DNA of 64,000 bases from Cryptomeria japonica (GCF_030272615.1 NC_081412.1:666668352-666732351); one strand, 5' to 3'. Numbered from the stretch's first letter, positions 12,336 to 24,360 are shown. Made by a program: numbers and translations. The notes: generated by a model from the letters alone, not told the origin.

Positions 12336-15300
12336 ATGGCACCACGAAGAGATTTCACAGCGAAAGTGAATTATTAGGATAGAGCTATATGTGATGATTT
12401 CTTGGAACAATTAACAATGTCTACAAATGTCGCTGCTAAGATCAAAGAATTAGTGCCCAAGGCCCCCTGTTTGAGAATTGGAGATGGTTTGTATGACAAA
12501 GGGAACTGGTTGAGGGATTCACAGATAGGGATATCAGGGCTGGGACTTTTCAAGGTGGGTTTTGGCCAAAGGCATTCCTTTGCTCCAATGAAAAGTATGT
12601 GGGAATTAGATGTGGAAAAGCTCATAGTCCCTGGGGTTTTTATGGATGTAGATTTATTAACCTAGGTTGCAAATAATTATGACCCTATTGTTAAATGTGT
12701 GAGAAATGTGAATGGGGGAGCCTTAATTGAGATTAACGATGATGAGTTTAGGAAGATGTTTAAGCTCAGTGAGGTATCAAACTACTTAGAGCTAATCAAT
12801 TTTGATACACTTGCATAGGTCTACAATGTGCAGAGAGATCACCTTAGGAGCAACCCTTTGAAAGAATTTTTTGTCAAAATAGGAGGGTTAACTGTTGTAG
12901 GCCCTATTACCATGGAACCCTTCTCTCTGAATTTGTTTACTCTGAGGGCTAAAGGCATGTATTAGTCACTTTGTCATATTTTTGGGGAAGATGCTGAAAC
13001 TACTATGCCAACTCACTATATGCTAATGATAGCATAGATCTTAAACCCCTCTTTGGTAGTAACTTTTGATTATGCACCTTATCTCACTGATGCAATCCAT
13101 GCAGGGTTGATAGGGATTAAAAATGGTAAGGTAGGCAAACCTTTTGGGTGGTACTCTCTTCTCATGCATATGTTTTTGTTTAAAGGTGCTGATTACTTTG
13201 CTAATGAAATGGATCTGGTTAAGGAAAAGGATGGTGAAGAGATGCCTGTGCAATTATGGAGCACAATTTTGTCTTGGGATAGAGAGGATGCCAGTTACTT
13301 GAAGTTTGACAGATACTTTGCATCTAGGCTTAGGATTCTTTTGTGCCAACAAAACCCTAGGATTCCTAAGGCCCTCCTAGAGTTCCTTAGGCCTAAAGAA
13401 TTTGCTAAAGGTATCAAGATTGTGCACAACTGGGGTGATGTATATTTATACCCTATCACTATGGTGTTTAGAGTTTATGGATTCAGAGGAACTCCATACT
13501 TGCTTCCTTATCAACTCCCATTGAAGATAGGAATTGCAGAGATCCTAAGGCAAATCGGGGGTGTCCAAGAGGCAGAGTTAACAAATAGGGGAAAAGGGAC
13601 CATTTTCCCTACCATCACCATTGCTCATCAATTTGTAATTACCAAGGGTGGCTTGAAATACTTTATGATTTCTTTCAACCATACAGGTTGCCTACTACAG
13701 TATCGAGATTTGCTGACCCTGAAGATTTCTTCAATGGTATGTTCAGAAAGAGAGCAGTATGTAAAGGTAGACCACATCAGTTCCATTTTCTTAAGGATCT
13801 GATTAGAAATGAATTCAATCTAGACAAGCAAGAATTGAGAAAAGAAAAATGGGTAGCATACAAGAAGGCTCTTGATTTTATTCACCAATTTGATGGTGGT
13901 TATGATCCTCTGTCTAGTTTTACTCCCTTTGAGGAGAAAATTAAATTCTTAATTCTTTATTTTGAACACCTAATGTAGACATTGAAGGAGAAGAGGGAGG
14001 TTATAATGAGGAACGATCCTGAAAGGGCTAAGTTGGTTTTAGCCAAGCCTACCTTTGCCAAGGCCATCCCTCCCAGTGATTATGTGATGCATAAGAAGTG
14101 AAGGTATAGTGTGCTAGTGTCAGTAAATGGTGAGCCCTCTACTTCAAAAGGAAAGAGAGCAATAGAAGATGTCACTGACATCCAAAACTCCCCTAAAAGG
14201 AAAAGGGTAGGCAAAGAGGTGAGAATAGGTAAACCTCTGCACTCTCCCTCCCAATCCCTTATCCATGTGGGAGATGAATAGGTAGCGACAGAGCAATTGT
14301 TGCAGTTAGGAAGTCTCGGGGAGATTGCCTACACTTATGAGGAAACACAAGAGGGAATGCTCGAAGAGCCACCGAGTGTTGAGATGAATTTGACTGCAGA
14401 TGAGTTCAAAGGAAAGGAGCTAGACCCTACTATCAAACAAGCCATTGAGGAGTTCCTGGCTGATAATAATTTTGTTACAATAGGGTCCTTTATGCAATTT
14501 GTTTGGAAACAAAACATTGAGCAATTTAAGGAAAGATGTGAGAAGAAAAAGAATGAGAAACCCCACAAAGATGCAAATACAGTGGAGGAAGAGGTGAAGC
14601 AAGAAATGATGGTAGAATTCAAAGCCATTACTCCTGAAGAGGGGAGAGAAATGGTGTCAAAGGCTGGTGTTTTAATTCTTCCTGAATGGGACATAGTAGA
14701 TGCCTTAGTGCTTGAAGAAGTAAGGAAAGAAACCAAGCCCCTAGAAGGAGTGACATTCAGTAAGGATAATGCTACTTTGGTCATGTGGTCCCTAAAGAGG
14801 GATGAGAGTAGACAGAGGAAGGACACCTCAGAATCCAGCTACCTAGGAGGTATGATAGTGAAGAGAGTCCAGGACACTGGAGTGGTGGAAGCTGCCAGCA
14901 CATTTCTAGAAACTGCAAAATTCAGTGTGGCAGTGGTTGAGAAAGAAGCTAAGGAGAGAGTTGATCTCCAGGTAAAACTGGAAACAATTTTAAAGGCTTA
15001 TAATGAGGCCAAAGGAGACATAGCCAACTGAGATAGCATCATTGCTAGTTTACAAAGTCAATTGGCAGGGCAGTACCAGAAAGGTGAGTCCTCTACTTTA
15101 ATGATTGCATCTTCTCCAGCAAGACCCCCACCCACCAGTCCTATCATTGAATTTCCCCCTTCTTCTATGACCTCTGGTTTCCAAGCAACTAAAACCATAG
15201 AAGATGAGATGGAAAAGTTTAAATAGGGTCAGGCCTTACTTGCAAGCAACTATGAAGAAAAGGTCAAAGGTACAATTTTGAAATTTGCTGACTCAGTTAG

Positions 15301-15934
15301 AGCCTCTATTGTATACATTTACATGAAAAGAATTTTGAATATTTTGACTGATTTGAAAGATGATAAGGCCACTTTAGAGCCAATTCTAAATAAGTGGATG
15401 CCTAGGGGAGTGGAGTTGGAACTTATATGTTCATCTCATGTAGAGGCAGAGGCTGATGCCAATATCAAATCCACTTGTGAGTTGATAAAAGGGATGACTG
15501 GATTAGGAGAAGAAAGGGCAGGTGTGAAGAGAAAAGCCCACATATATAGAAAAGAATATTCTGATCACAATTATGAGTTGTTTCCCGAGGGTTTTGTTGG
15601 TCCAAATTAGCTGAAAGAGGAAAAGGCATGGCTTGATGAGTTGGGGTATAACTTGTTGGAGAGGGTAAATGAGGTCATTAATACAGATGACACGTCTTTA
15701 TTTATTAAGACAATTGAGGAGATTGAGAAAGTAAAGTCACATTATGGTTTTTTGGAGACAGAGGTTGGGAAATTGAGAATCACATGGAAAAGGCTAAATA
15801 AGATGAAAAAGAAGATTGTTAGCTTCTCTTGGCCAAGTGATGACGTGTTCAAAGAGTAGAAAAACAAATATGTAGTACAAGAAGAGGAAGTCCCACAACA
15901 GTTAGAAGATGCTGCCATGGAACAACAAACTTAA
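12336..15934 (+). pseudogene. Fam-A protein, copy 2 (best-preserved)
   Basis: One frame of about 1,199 codons from ATG 12336 to TAA 15932, with a single frame change near 13675. In-frame stops are TAG at 12375, 12663, 12816, 12963, 13035, 13976, 14279, 15224, 15608 and 15857, and TGA at 14099 and 15029. I do not recognise the family. The first half is globular and parallels copy 1 (LIVPGVF, YSLLMHM, PVQLW, FLRP, HNWGD, PYLLPYQLP). A Lys-rich segment near 14150 could be a nuclear signal. The middle carries TPEEGREMV...LPEWD, matched by TPQRGRQLL...FPGWD in copy 1. The C-terminal 300 residues are Glu/Lys-rich and probably coiled coil. TIR-A copies lie outside it at 10844 and 18455. It is possibly a structural or accessory protein of a transposon family. 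The biochemical role is unknown. Confidence 0.7.
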
Positions 15935-16279
15935 AAGGCCGTTAGGAAATAAAATGATTGTATTTTTCTTTCCTTTTTCAGCCGGAACCATGGTTGTAAC
16001 AAAATTTTCCTAGGAAAGTCCGAAGCTTGTTTGCATCCATAATGTTATAAATGGGTACCAGGACTTAGAAAAAATCATCACAAGAATGCTGAAATATATC
16101 TAGGGTGTTTCTGGTTCTCTCTGGAATTACCTTGAGTCATGTAGAATTTTCAAAATGAATTACCTTGTTATATGTTAGTCTGGAATTCTATTTTCTTAGT
16201 GTCCTCTTTATATACAAACAGAGTTATTAAATTTTCTTACAGGGAGGAATAGGAAGGAATCAGAATTTGAGAACAACAC
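15935..16279. other. 3' flank of Fam-A copy 2, nothing recognised
   Basis: AT-rich and pyrimidine-rich, with possible poly-A signals (AAATAAAATG at about 15948). I see no gene. Confidence 0.4.
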
Positions 16280-16900
16280 TCCTCGCACTTACCATGGTCC
16301 TATCGGGTCTCGCATAACATAAAAGTTCTTCTTCTGATGTCTCCATGAATCCTCATTTGATGCTCTCTTTATCGGTATAACTCACACCGATACTCCAGTC
16401 AATGCTTCTATCTTCATCGGGGGTCAGAATAGCCCTTTTTATTCCTCCCAAAATCCCAATGAATTCTTGATGCACTTTTGTGTTATATGCTTCCGAGTTC
16501 TTTTATCGATATAGGTGATACCAATGGCTCGGCCTTCCGATTCTCCATATCATCGGGGATCGGTCTAGCAATTTTTGCACTACTCCGATATGGTTCTTCT
16601 TTCCGATGGGCTCACCTTCAGTTTCCTTTAGTCATTGGGTATCAAGATGAAACTTTCTTATTACTTTCGATCTCCTGATACTATGTTATACGCTTGGCCA
16701 TTTCGTTACGAGTTATACCGATGGTTTCATAGGTCATGTATATAGCAATTTATATGCTTTGCTGATAAGCCGATAGAAAGAAACCGCCTACTTCCTCATC
16801 GAAACAAGCTATCTCGATAGAACGATCTTTCGAAAAGTGCGCACCAAGTTGGGTATTTTTTAATGTGCTCCAATGAGTCCATGCTTTGTTTCATCGGTAT
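16280..16900. repeat. 'atcgg' repeat family, copy 2
   Basis: About 75% identical by eye to 19040-19690 in the same orientation. Shared blocks include TTTATCGGTATAACT...CACCGATA, TTATTCCTCCCAAA, GGTGATACCAATGG and TCATCGGGGATCGGTCTA. It is full of ATCGGTATA/TACCGAT pairs that can fold back. Confidence 0.65.
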
Positions 16901-17219
16901 AAGTGATGTCAATAATCCTCCTTTGGCTTGCCAATGTGGTTTCATCTGGAGCTTTGTTTTAGCTAGATGTAGGCCATACCTTAGTGGAAGGACAAACTGG
17001 AGACCTCTGTGTTTTTTCATGCACTTTGACAGATTCGTATCAGGCCAGTTAGATAAAGTACGTAGGAGCAGGGAACTTGACGCCTAGTTCTCATAATAGT
17101 AAAGATATGTTGTTCGGACGAACCTTGATTGGAATTTGGGCCTCTTTTGGTTGATGTATAGACTTCTCTAGAAAGTTTGAAACTTTATATAAGGAATGGT
17201 TCAGATTGCAGTCTTAAGC

Positions 17220-17830
17220 CTAGAAGTCTCGATCTGAACCGATGGTGCATCATTTTGGTGTCAGTTGCATGTGTAGAGAGGAATCGATCTAGGCCCAATG
17301 CAACTGGCTATTTCAAGAAAATGATGTGCTCTAGAATGCTGTATGGCGGGTGGCTAATGGTATATTGGGTGCTAATCGACACTGGTGTGATGGGTTTGTT
17401 TATGAGGCTGTCATTTGCCCTATGGTTGACATATTCAATTCAAAGGAAGTGACCATACAGAGGATCGATGACTTTGTTTGCCCGTCTAATGGGTAGGCCC
17501 TGGGAAATGCCATTCTAGAGTTGGATTCTGATTGTTGGGTAAGCACCCTCTGCATATATTTTAACCACACCAACTACATCTCCTTTGAATCGAAGGAGTC
17601 AGACACTGAAGACAAGGAAATTGCCCAAAAAAGGGCAGCACGGGAGAGGAGGAAGAACTTCATCTAGGAGGCGTGGGAGGTATTTAGGGTAGGGGTGAGG
17701 AATGGGAATTTGGATCCCTTCCGTAGACTACTAAACTTTGATGATAACTGGCTCTTGGCACCAGCCGCTGTCAAAGTAATGGAGATTGGAAAGAAAATGG
17801 GAGTCATACTCCAATATATTGGGAGTTAGT
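17220..17830 (+). pseudogene. Broken unrecognised ORF fragment
   Basis: A frame with a few TAG stops reads as plausible protein. It includes ICPMVDIFNSKEV, an acidic-to-basic helix around KEIAQKRAARERRK, and FRRLLNFDDNWLLAP before a TAG at about 17828. It lies between Fam-A copy 2 and the inverted TIR-A at 18340. I recognise no domain. It may be a further transposon ORF or a captured fragment. Confidence 0.3.
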
Positions 17831-18339
17831 TTTGCTGTTTATCTACAAATTCCCGTTTTGCATATGTCACTCGCTACACTTCTGTGACCCTATTGCAGAA
17901 AATAGGATTAATTTTGTAAAATTAGCATTAGCACTATTTTAGGTAGTTACCAGATAAGTTATAAAACATCTTGTCATGGTAAATAGGAGAAAGTGTTAGC
18001 TGACACTATGTTAGAAATGGCTCACCATTGTAGGTGCATGGAGCGACTTCGATGGTCATTTTGTAGCCAATATTTTTATGTTTAAAGATGTCATTTTAAT
18101 CTACATGTACTGATGAGGGATGGCTGGTGGACATTACAATTTGTAAAGAACCAATGCTTCTTACACACTACTGCCAATTTTTTAACACAATGTTTGTTAA
18201 GTATTGATGTATTCAAATACAAATTTTCTGTCACATGAAGTATTGATCTATTGTTGTTAGTTTTGCCTTTTCTGTAGTTTAATATTGCTTCAATCTCTCT
18301 GTTAGCTTCAAACTGTTATACAAAATCATTGTACAGATT

Positions 18340-18455
18340 GACCAACACGCGTGTTAGTCATGCATTTTACACCATCAATTTTGCAATAAACGATTGGGAT
18401 TGATTAACTTGTCGCTAACACACTGTACGAAAGGTCTATTTTGGAGCCAGAATAG
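18340..18455 (-). repeat. TIR-A repeat, inverted
   Basis: Full unit on the minus strand, with dyad GACCAACACGCGTGTTAGTC (one mismatch from perfect) at 18340-18359 and terminus GGAGCCAGAATAG at 18443-18455. It pairs with the copies at 10844 and 3981. Its TCGTTTATT and GTCAATCTGTA details match the 3981 copy best. Confidence 0.8.
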
Positions 18456-18569
18456 TTTTAGCCCTAAAGGATTACTTTATCGGTATAACTTTCACCGATA
18501 TCCCCGCAGGCGGTTTTATCTTAATTGTGGGTCAGAGTAGCCTTTTTCTAATCCTCCCGAAGTCCCCAT

Positions 18570-18718
18570 GACTAACACGCGTGTTAGTGGTCCATTTTAC
18601 ACCGTCCATTTTGCGACCAACATTCTATGATTGACTAACCTGTCGCTAACACGTGGTTGCGATTGACTAACCTGTCACTAACACGGTGTATGAAAGGTCT
18701 GTTTTGGAGCCAGAATAC
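18570..18718 (-). repeat. TIR-A repeat with internal duplication
   Basis: Minus-strand unit with the dyad GACTAACACGCGTGTTAGT at 18570-18588. A GATTGACTAACCTGTCGCTAAC block is duplicated before the terminus GGAGCCAGAATAC. A piece of the 'atcgg' repeat (18469-18568) lies between this unit and the previous one. Confidence 0.75.
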
Positions 18719-18734
18719 CTTCATCTCAATGGGC

Positions 18735-18828
18735 ATTTCGTACAGTGTCTTAGCGATAGGTTAGTCAATCGCAACCACTAACTGCAGAATCGACGATGTA
18801 AAACATGCGACTAACATGCATGTTAGTC
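18735..18828 (+). repeat. TIR-A repeat with variant palindrome
   Basis: Plus-strand unit lacking the CTATTCTGGCTCC terminus and ending in GACTAACATGCATGTTAGTC (18809-18828), which is also a perfect 20-bp palindrome. It differs from the main form by CGCG to TGCA at the centre. Confidence 0.75.
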
Positions 18829-18839
18829 ACTACTGACCA

Positions 18840-19690
18840 AGTATCGGTATAGCAGACCGAGACCGCTTCTGATAGCCAAAACATAGTCCGATATGTCCCA
18901 TCGGGTATCGACATAGTTCAATTTATGTCCCTCCAATGCCTCGATGATCTCAGTATACCAGTCCACATTGTGACTAAGTCCCCCACGTTATCGACATAAA
19001 TCACCTCGAAGAACTCCTAGCAACTCTCCATCCGCCTTAATAGTCCTATCGGGACTCGACATAGCATAAAATTTATTCTTCCGATGTCCTGATGAGTCCT
19101 GACTTAATGTTTACTTTATCGGTATAATTTACACCGATATCCCCATAGGCGCTTTTATCTTCATCTAGGGTCGGAATAGTCTTTTTCTATTCCTCCCAAA
19201 GTCCCAATGAGTCTCCGATGTACTTTTATTCTTTATGCTTCTGAGTTTGTTTTATCAGTATAGGTAATACCGATGGTTCCGCCTTCCGATTCTCCATGTC
19301 ATCGGGGATCGATCTAACTATTTTTGCACTATCCTAATATGGTCTTTTTCTTTGATGGGCCTTCCTTCGGTTCCCTTCAGACATCAGGTATCAGGATTGA
19401 CTTTTCTCATTACTTCCGATCTCCCGATGCTATAACTCCATGATCCGCATTGCCTTATCGTTACAAGTTACACCGATAGGTTCATAAGTTACACCTTCTG
19501 CCTCATCAGAAAAATCTATCCTGATGGTATGACTTTTTCAAGAGCACGCACCGTGCTGAGTTTTTTTTAAGTGCCTCAATGAACTTGTCCTCTGATTTAT
19601 CGGTACATGTTATGCCGATAATCCATCTTTTGCTTGCTAGTGCTGTTTCATGGAGACTTCTTATGCCGATAATTAAAATTTAATAATTTT
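18840..19690. repeat. 'atcgg' repeat family, copy 3 (longest)
   Basis: Its left part matches 10625-10740 and its middle and right parts match 16280-16900, so this copy joins the other two into one unit of at least 800 bp. Short ATCGGTATA...TACCGAT inverted pairs are dense throughout. Confidence 0.6.
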
Positions 19691-20049
19691 GAACAAATGA
19701 ACCATCCACCTTGAATATTAGTGATCCCAACTATCCCATAGGGTCTGATACAAACTAGAAAACAATCTCCCCGATGATGTATGTTATCCCGATGAGTCTT
19801 CTTCCTTTCTTGATTGGAACCACTTTATCAGAGAAAGTCTTTCTGATAAAGTCACCTTCTTTATTTGGTGCATCGGGTATCAGGGTAACATAAATTAGGA
19901 CCTACAGACGACGTATGCATGTTAGTCATCGACAGAGGTTGTGCCGATAGAGATCACAGATTTTCTTCACACTGTTTCATTGGTCAGATTTAAACCGATG
20001 AGTATGAACAAAGGTCAAGTGAATTGGAGGCATATTTCAAATGGCCTCG

Positions 20050-20079
20050 GCTACTGTAGCTCCAAATTAGACCTGTCGA
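20050..20079 (+). repeat. TIR-A terminus fragment upstream of the MULE
   Basis: GCTACTGTAGCTCCAAATTAGACCTGTCG matches the first 30 bp of TIR-A. It is preceded by GGCCTCG, like the GGCCGCG before the 10844 copy. It lies about 370 bp before the first MULE coding remnants and could be their left end. Confidence 0.45.
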
Positions 20080-20423
20080 ACACTCCACATATCACTCAAC
20101 ATTCCCTTCAATATGCCGAAGTGATGCTTTTTCATGAAGATACTGTAGCATATCACCTGTACATACAATCCACCAGTAAATGCTCTTATGATGAAACTAA
20201 AAGTGTCCATATATAGCACAAAACTATTTTGTAAAAATATGTGCTAACATGATGAAGGTCTAACAGTAAAGTAGATTTGGTCATTTGTGCGAAGCGACCA
20301 ATATCATGGCAAACATATTTGACATCAACCAATATCTCAAAACAGTATCACACTGAAGATATCATCACTGTGGTTGTTTACTATTTACGATATCTCTTTC
20401 TTTCTCTGATATGTGTAGGACGA

Positions 20424-22680
20424 GAATAGGAAAGCACCGGAAATGGCAGGACATTATGGTATTGGAAGTTCAAGATGGTGGTGAAGGTTTGCATCATTTT
20501 TATTCAAGGGATATTTAGTGGATGCCAATTTGTGTCGAAAATGATTCAACGATAGACCTATGTGTAGTAATTCCACTGGGTAGATTGGATGCTTTCATGA
20601 GAGGGGAATCATTGTGTGAAGGTGTTGAAACCCAATTCCTCCAAAAGCAGCACACTGAGCATGATAGTGCTCTGGACAACACGCATACAACAAAGATGTA
20701 CAGCTGGTTTGTAGACACACTCTTTCATATTCTTTGTCTATGTTTAATGACATTACGACTGTTGTTGATAATAGGAGAGTTGTTTTTTGAAGGTATTGGT
20801 GTTTATATGGACTAGAAGACAATAGGAATAAGTCACCGAATAAGAAGCAAACATGAACATATCAGAAAAAAAAAGGTTGTACATGCCACTTCATTGTTAA
20901 GGTGTTATATGGTAGGCCAGATGTGGCCATCTTGATATTGAAACAACCGTTGCATGTAGACAAGAATGGTGAAGCTTGTCATGGCATCGATGATACCAGC
21001 AATGAGTTGTGATCTCAATTTGCACCAAACCTTTCCGATGAATGCAAAGCATATATAGAGAGGTTGTTGCTGATGGATGTGAGCGTTGATGCTATTGTGG
21101 ATAGACATCTTGATGATCCTGTTTTTCATGACATGTTGAAGAAGAGAGATTCATTCGTGACACGCAAGGATGTTATCAACGCGGTGACGAGGGTCCGTTT
21201 TATTCGATCACGAAAGCATGTGCACGATGCCACTAGCATCTTAGAATGGAAAAAACAAGATGAGGAAAATTTGTTTTTTTTTCCAGCAGCCACAAAGTAC
21301 CAACAAACCTTTCATTATGGGAATACAAATGGCTTGGATGCCTGACATGATGGTACGATTCTCGCATGACTCAATCATCTCAATGGATTCAACATTCACA
21401 ACAAACAAATACGGGGTATGTCTCTTCGAACTTAACCTGTTTTCATGTAGCCCATTTGATCTGTGGATGGTCATGATCTTCCTGTTTGTTGTTTAAAACA
21501 ATATCAATTGTATTGATGTCTCGTCTTCGATGAGCAGTAATCGGGGGTGCCTGTTGCATGGGCTATGACATCAAGGATCAAGATCGAGGATATCTAGGTG
21601 TGGTTGATGGAGTTGCGGAGACGAGGAAAGGAAAAGAGGCCTGATTGGAGGATCAATGCATTTATCACAGATGACGCGAGTGCAGAGATTCAAGCGATAG
21701 AGTAAGTGCAAGAGTGATCTTTTGTCTACATGAAATCAAACATTATGATACGCTGCTCTATATTTTATTTCAAATGAGCACGCTTCCGGCTCAGCCCAAT
21801 TAAATGTTTTGTGTCATACTTTGTATTTGGCACCTACGTTGAGCATGGTTGAAGAATGTGTACAAGTATACAATGAAGGAAAGAGAAATGTACATTTTTC
21901 ACCGTCTAGGGGCGATAATGATGACAATGCATGAAAGTGAAGAGAGTATTGTGGAGGAGCTGCACACTTTCTTCGCCGAATTTAGTGATCAGCCATGTTT
22001 TCTAGAGTACTTCTATAGCACATGGTGTCAAGGAGAGGGCCGTATCAGTGAGTTTGACATTACATTCGAGTGGTGGCTTTATGACTTGTTACCCGTTTTT
22101 GTTGTCATTTGGTAGTTGACATCCTACTCCTATTTTTAATTTCTTTATTTCAATTTTTTTTTTTTGGCCAGCTATGTGGGCGAAAAACTTCAAGAATTTC
22201 TCTCATGCTAACAAGGACACAAATAATGCCATCAAATCATACCATGGTAAATTGAAGTCACTGCACCTAAGAGATGATAATAAGACATGCTCGAGGAGGA
22301 TGGACAATCTATATTTTATACTTGTGTATAAAGTGGAACCATTGTACCAGCATAAGCGAGAATTGCAACAAAATGAATTAATTGAAAACTACAGGTTGAC
22401 ACATTTGCAAACTAGTATGGAGAGGGCAAAGGCAATTCCTGATGCCGATTGTGTTCCAGACGACACTACTCCTGGATGGTACTGGGTTAAAAGTCAGTCC
22501 TTGTGCAACTGGTATGTGGTTAGGAAATTTGGGGATCACTTCTACATCTGTGAATGTCCATGGAGTTTGCAAGGAAACATGTGCAAGCATGTGTTGAAGG
22601 TTGTTGCAATGATGAACAATTCATTCCATGATTCACATGTTCTGGGTAAGTGGATGTTCGTGAATGTTGATTTTTGCTAA
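20424..22680 (+). pseudogene. Mutator-like transposase (MULE), SWIM-type, decayed
   Basis: Cut-and-paste transposase remnant. Pieces appear in family order across frames: CTCHFIVKVLYGRP (about 20875), a long helical part (21064-21345), the first catalytic Asp in MDSTFTTNKY (21386), PVAWAMTS, the second Asp in TDDA (21670), a CIWHLR-AWLKN-like segment (about 21820), the TNNAIKSYHG-LK block (about 22219), and a SWIM zinc finger C-x-C-x8-C-x-H (Cys codons 22549, 22555, 22582; His 22588). In active relatives I would expect Glu where Lys stands at 22234. Stops and frame changes break the frame near 20990, 21345, 21495, 21590 and 22115. A 5' segment from 20424 is too decayed to place. Family-level identity is well supported. 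Confidence 0.8.
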
Positions 22681-22710
22681 CTTAAAAGATGTGTACTTCA
22701 CCCTAAGATC

Positions 22711-24360
22711 TTGTTTCATACAGATCCTATTCCTATGTCGACTCCAAGATCTGCTAATACTAATGAAAACCCAACACCTAAACCTGTCATCGATACCATT
22801 TCTAATGCACATACAAATTTAGAGGATGTGGACACCGTAATGTGGAATGAAGCAAATAGAAAGTTAAACATATTATCGCAAACAATGTCAGGTTCAGGTG
22901 ATAAACTAATGGCATTTGTAGGCTGTCTGGATAGGTTCATGGCTGATCGTCAGAGTGTCGGTGCCATGTCATTTGATTGTAGACCATCTACCGATCTAGC
23001 CAATACAACCACTAAACGTATGCGGCCTTGGTTCAGTGCAAGTCAGGTCGGTCATTGTAATGGACAACAACATAGGCATAGTACTAGGAGTGAGATCTGT
23101 CATGATGTTCAACAACCTCTCACCTTTGAGTTCCCCTTTGATACTTCTAGGAGGAGAAGGGGAAAGAGGCAATTGGACCAAGCACGGGAAGTGCATGTCC
23201 TTGCCACTGCATCGGTTGTGTCTGATACAGGTTGGTACTCTAGTGTCACCTGTAAGTGGTTTCTAAACATGTGAATGCTGCACACGTTTATTTAGTCATT
23301 ATGTCTTGTAGTCAGTGAAAGTGATACACACTTATGTGTGACAATGTTCGACACCCCCTCAACACCTGGCCATAGGAGTTCTCATTGGCGATCGGCTTTT
23401 GATGGTCTTTTACATGGAGGGGGATCACACAATGATCCTCACTGATACTAATTTTGGTATTATTTGTTCAGATCAAGCTTTTTGTTTGTAACTATGTCAT
23501 ATATGTGCTTGATGTTTAGCCATTCTTCATTCAACCTATTGCGTAATATGGAACAACTTTGTTTATTGTAGTTGCGTTGTAATGTTTACTATAACTATCC
23601 CTAACCATCTTTTATAATGTATCTTTGTATGTAGGTCCGTTGTTTTTTCGCCCTGTCTTATCACTAAATGGCGTTCACATACACGTCGGGCAACAGGTGC
23701 GGGTTTTATGCAACTCAATTTTCAATATTACACTTTTATGTCTTCAATTTATTGAATTCTCTAGTTAAATAATTAATACTCTTATGGTGTGATTATGTCT
23801 TGTATTTTTTTAGTGCTTGATACTCTTATGTCTTACATTTATTGAATTTACTAACACTCTTATCGTATGTATCTGCAGACTGCTAGAGAGGTTGGCAGAG
23901 AATGACGAGGAGTCTACCTTATTTCAACGCCTCCAGGATATCATTGTTTCATATATTATCCAAACAATAACTCCCAGATGGGCTGCTGAGTGGACCATTC
24001 GAAATGGGAAGACATTATACTGAGGACAATATGTACACTATCGACATAGAATATGTGATCTCGTTTGCTAGATTGTCGACTACATTGACGGTCACTTTAT
24101 ATAGGCGACTATGGCCAGTGTATTTTGCCCTTGCGTACTGGCCAGTCACTCTCCCTCGAATTCACATAATATGTGCTGACAGACCCCATTGGAGACGTGG
24201 AAGGTCCCTGGTGCCATACTCCGATGACAGTATCGAGGATGTCATGGCATTCTTTCCATGGAACCTGCTTATTATGAACTACACCCCCATTTTCACAGGT
24301 TATGGTAGTCCACGACCAACAAGGAGGTTTGTGAGGATACAAAGTAGATTCCCAACATAA
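22711..24360 (+). pseudogene. Downstream exons of the MULE gene, unrecognised
   Basis: A frame open from 22711 to 23274 begins at an AG acceptor-like site (TTTCATACAG) and is Ser/Thr/Asn-rich with a basic run RRRRGKR. Shorter pieces follow at 23310-23445, 23635-23690 and 23877-24360, each next to AG or GT sites, so they look like exons after the transposase core. The last piece (24004-24360, 118 codons) is aromatic- and arginine-rich. Some plant MULEs carry a Ulp1-type protease downstream, but I cannot see its catalytic triad here. Confidence 0.4.

Noticed and set aside
14335-14826. 163-codon minus-strand gene
   Set aside because: It is a shadow of Fam-A copy 2. The plus frame has a homologue at 7.2-10.1 kb.
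12336-15934. A variant genetic code reading TAG as an amino acid
   Set aside because: The many TAG codons invite this, but TGA stops, frame changes, a frameshifting duplication and dead catalytic residues in neighbouring elements point to ordinary decay with C>T bias.
24004-24360. Ulp1-type protease domain downstream of the MULE
   Set aside because: There are one or two His/Asp residues in plausible places, but no His-Asp-Gln-Cys pattern or the usual W and G context, so it is left unnamed.
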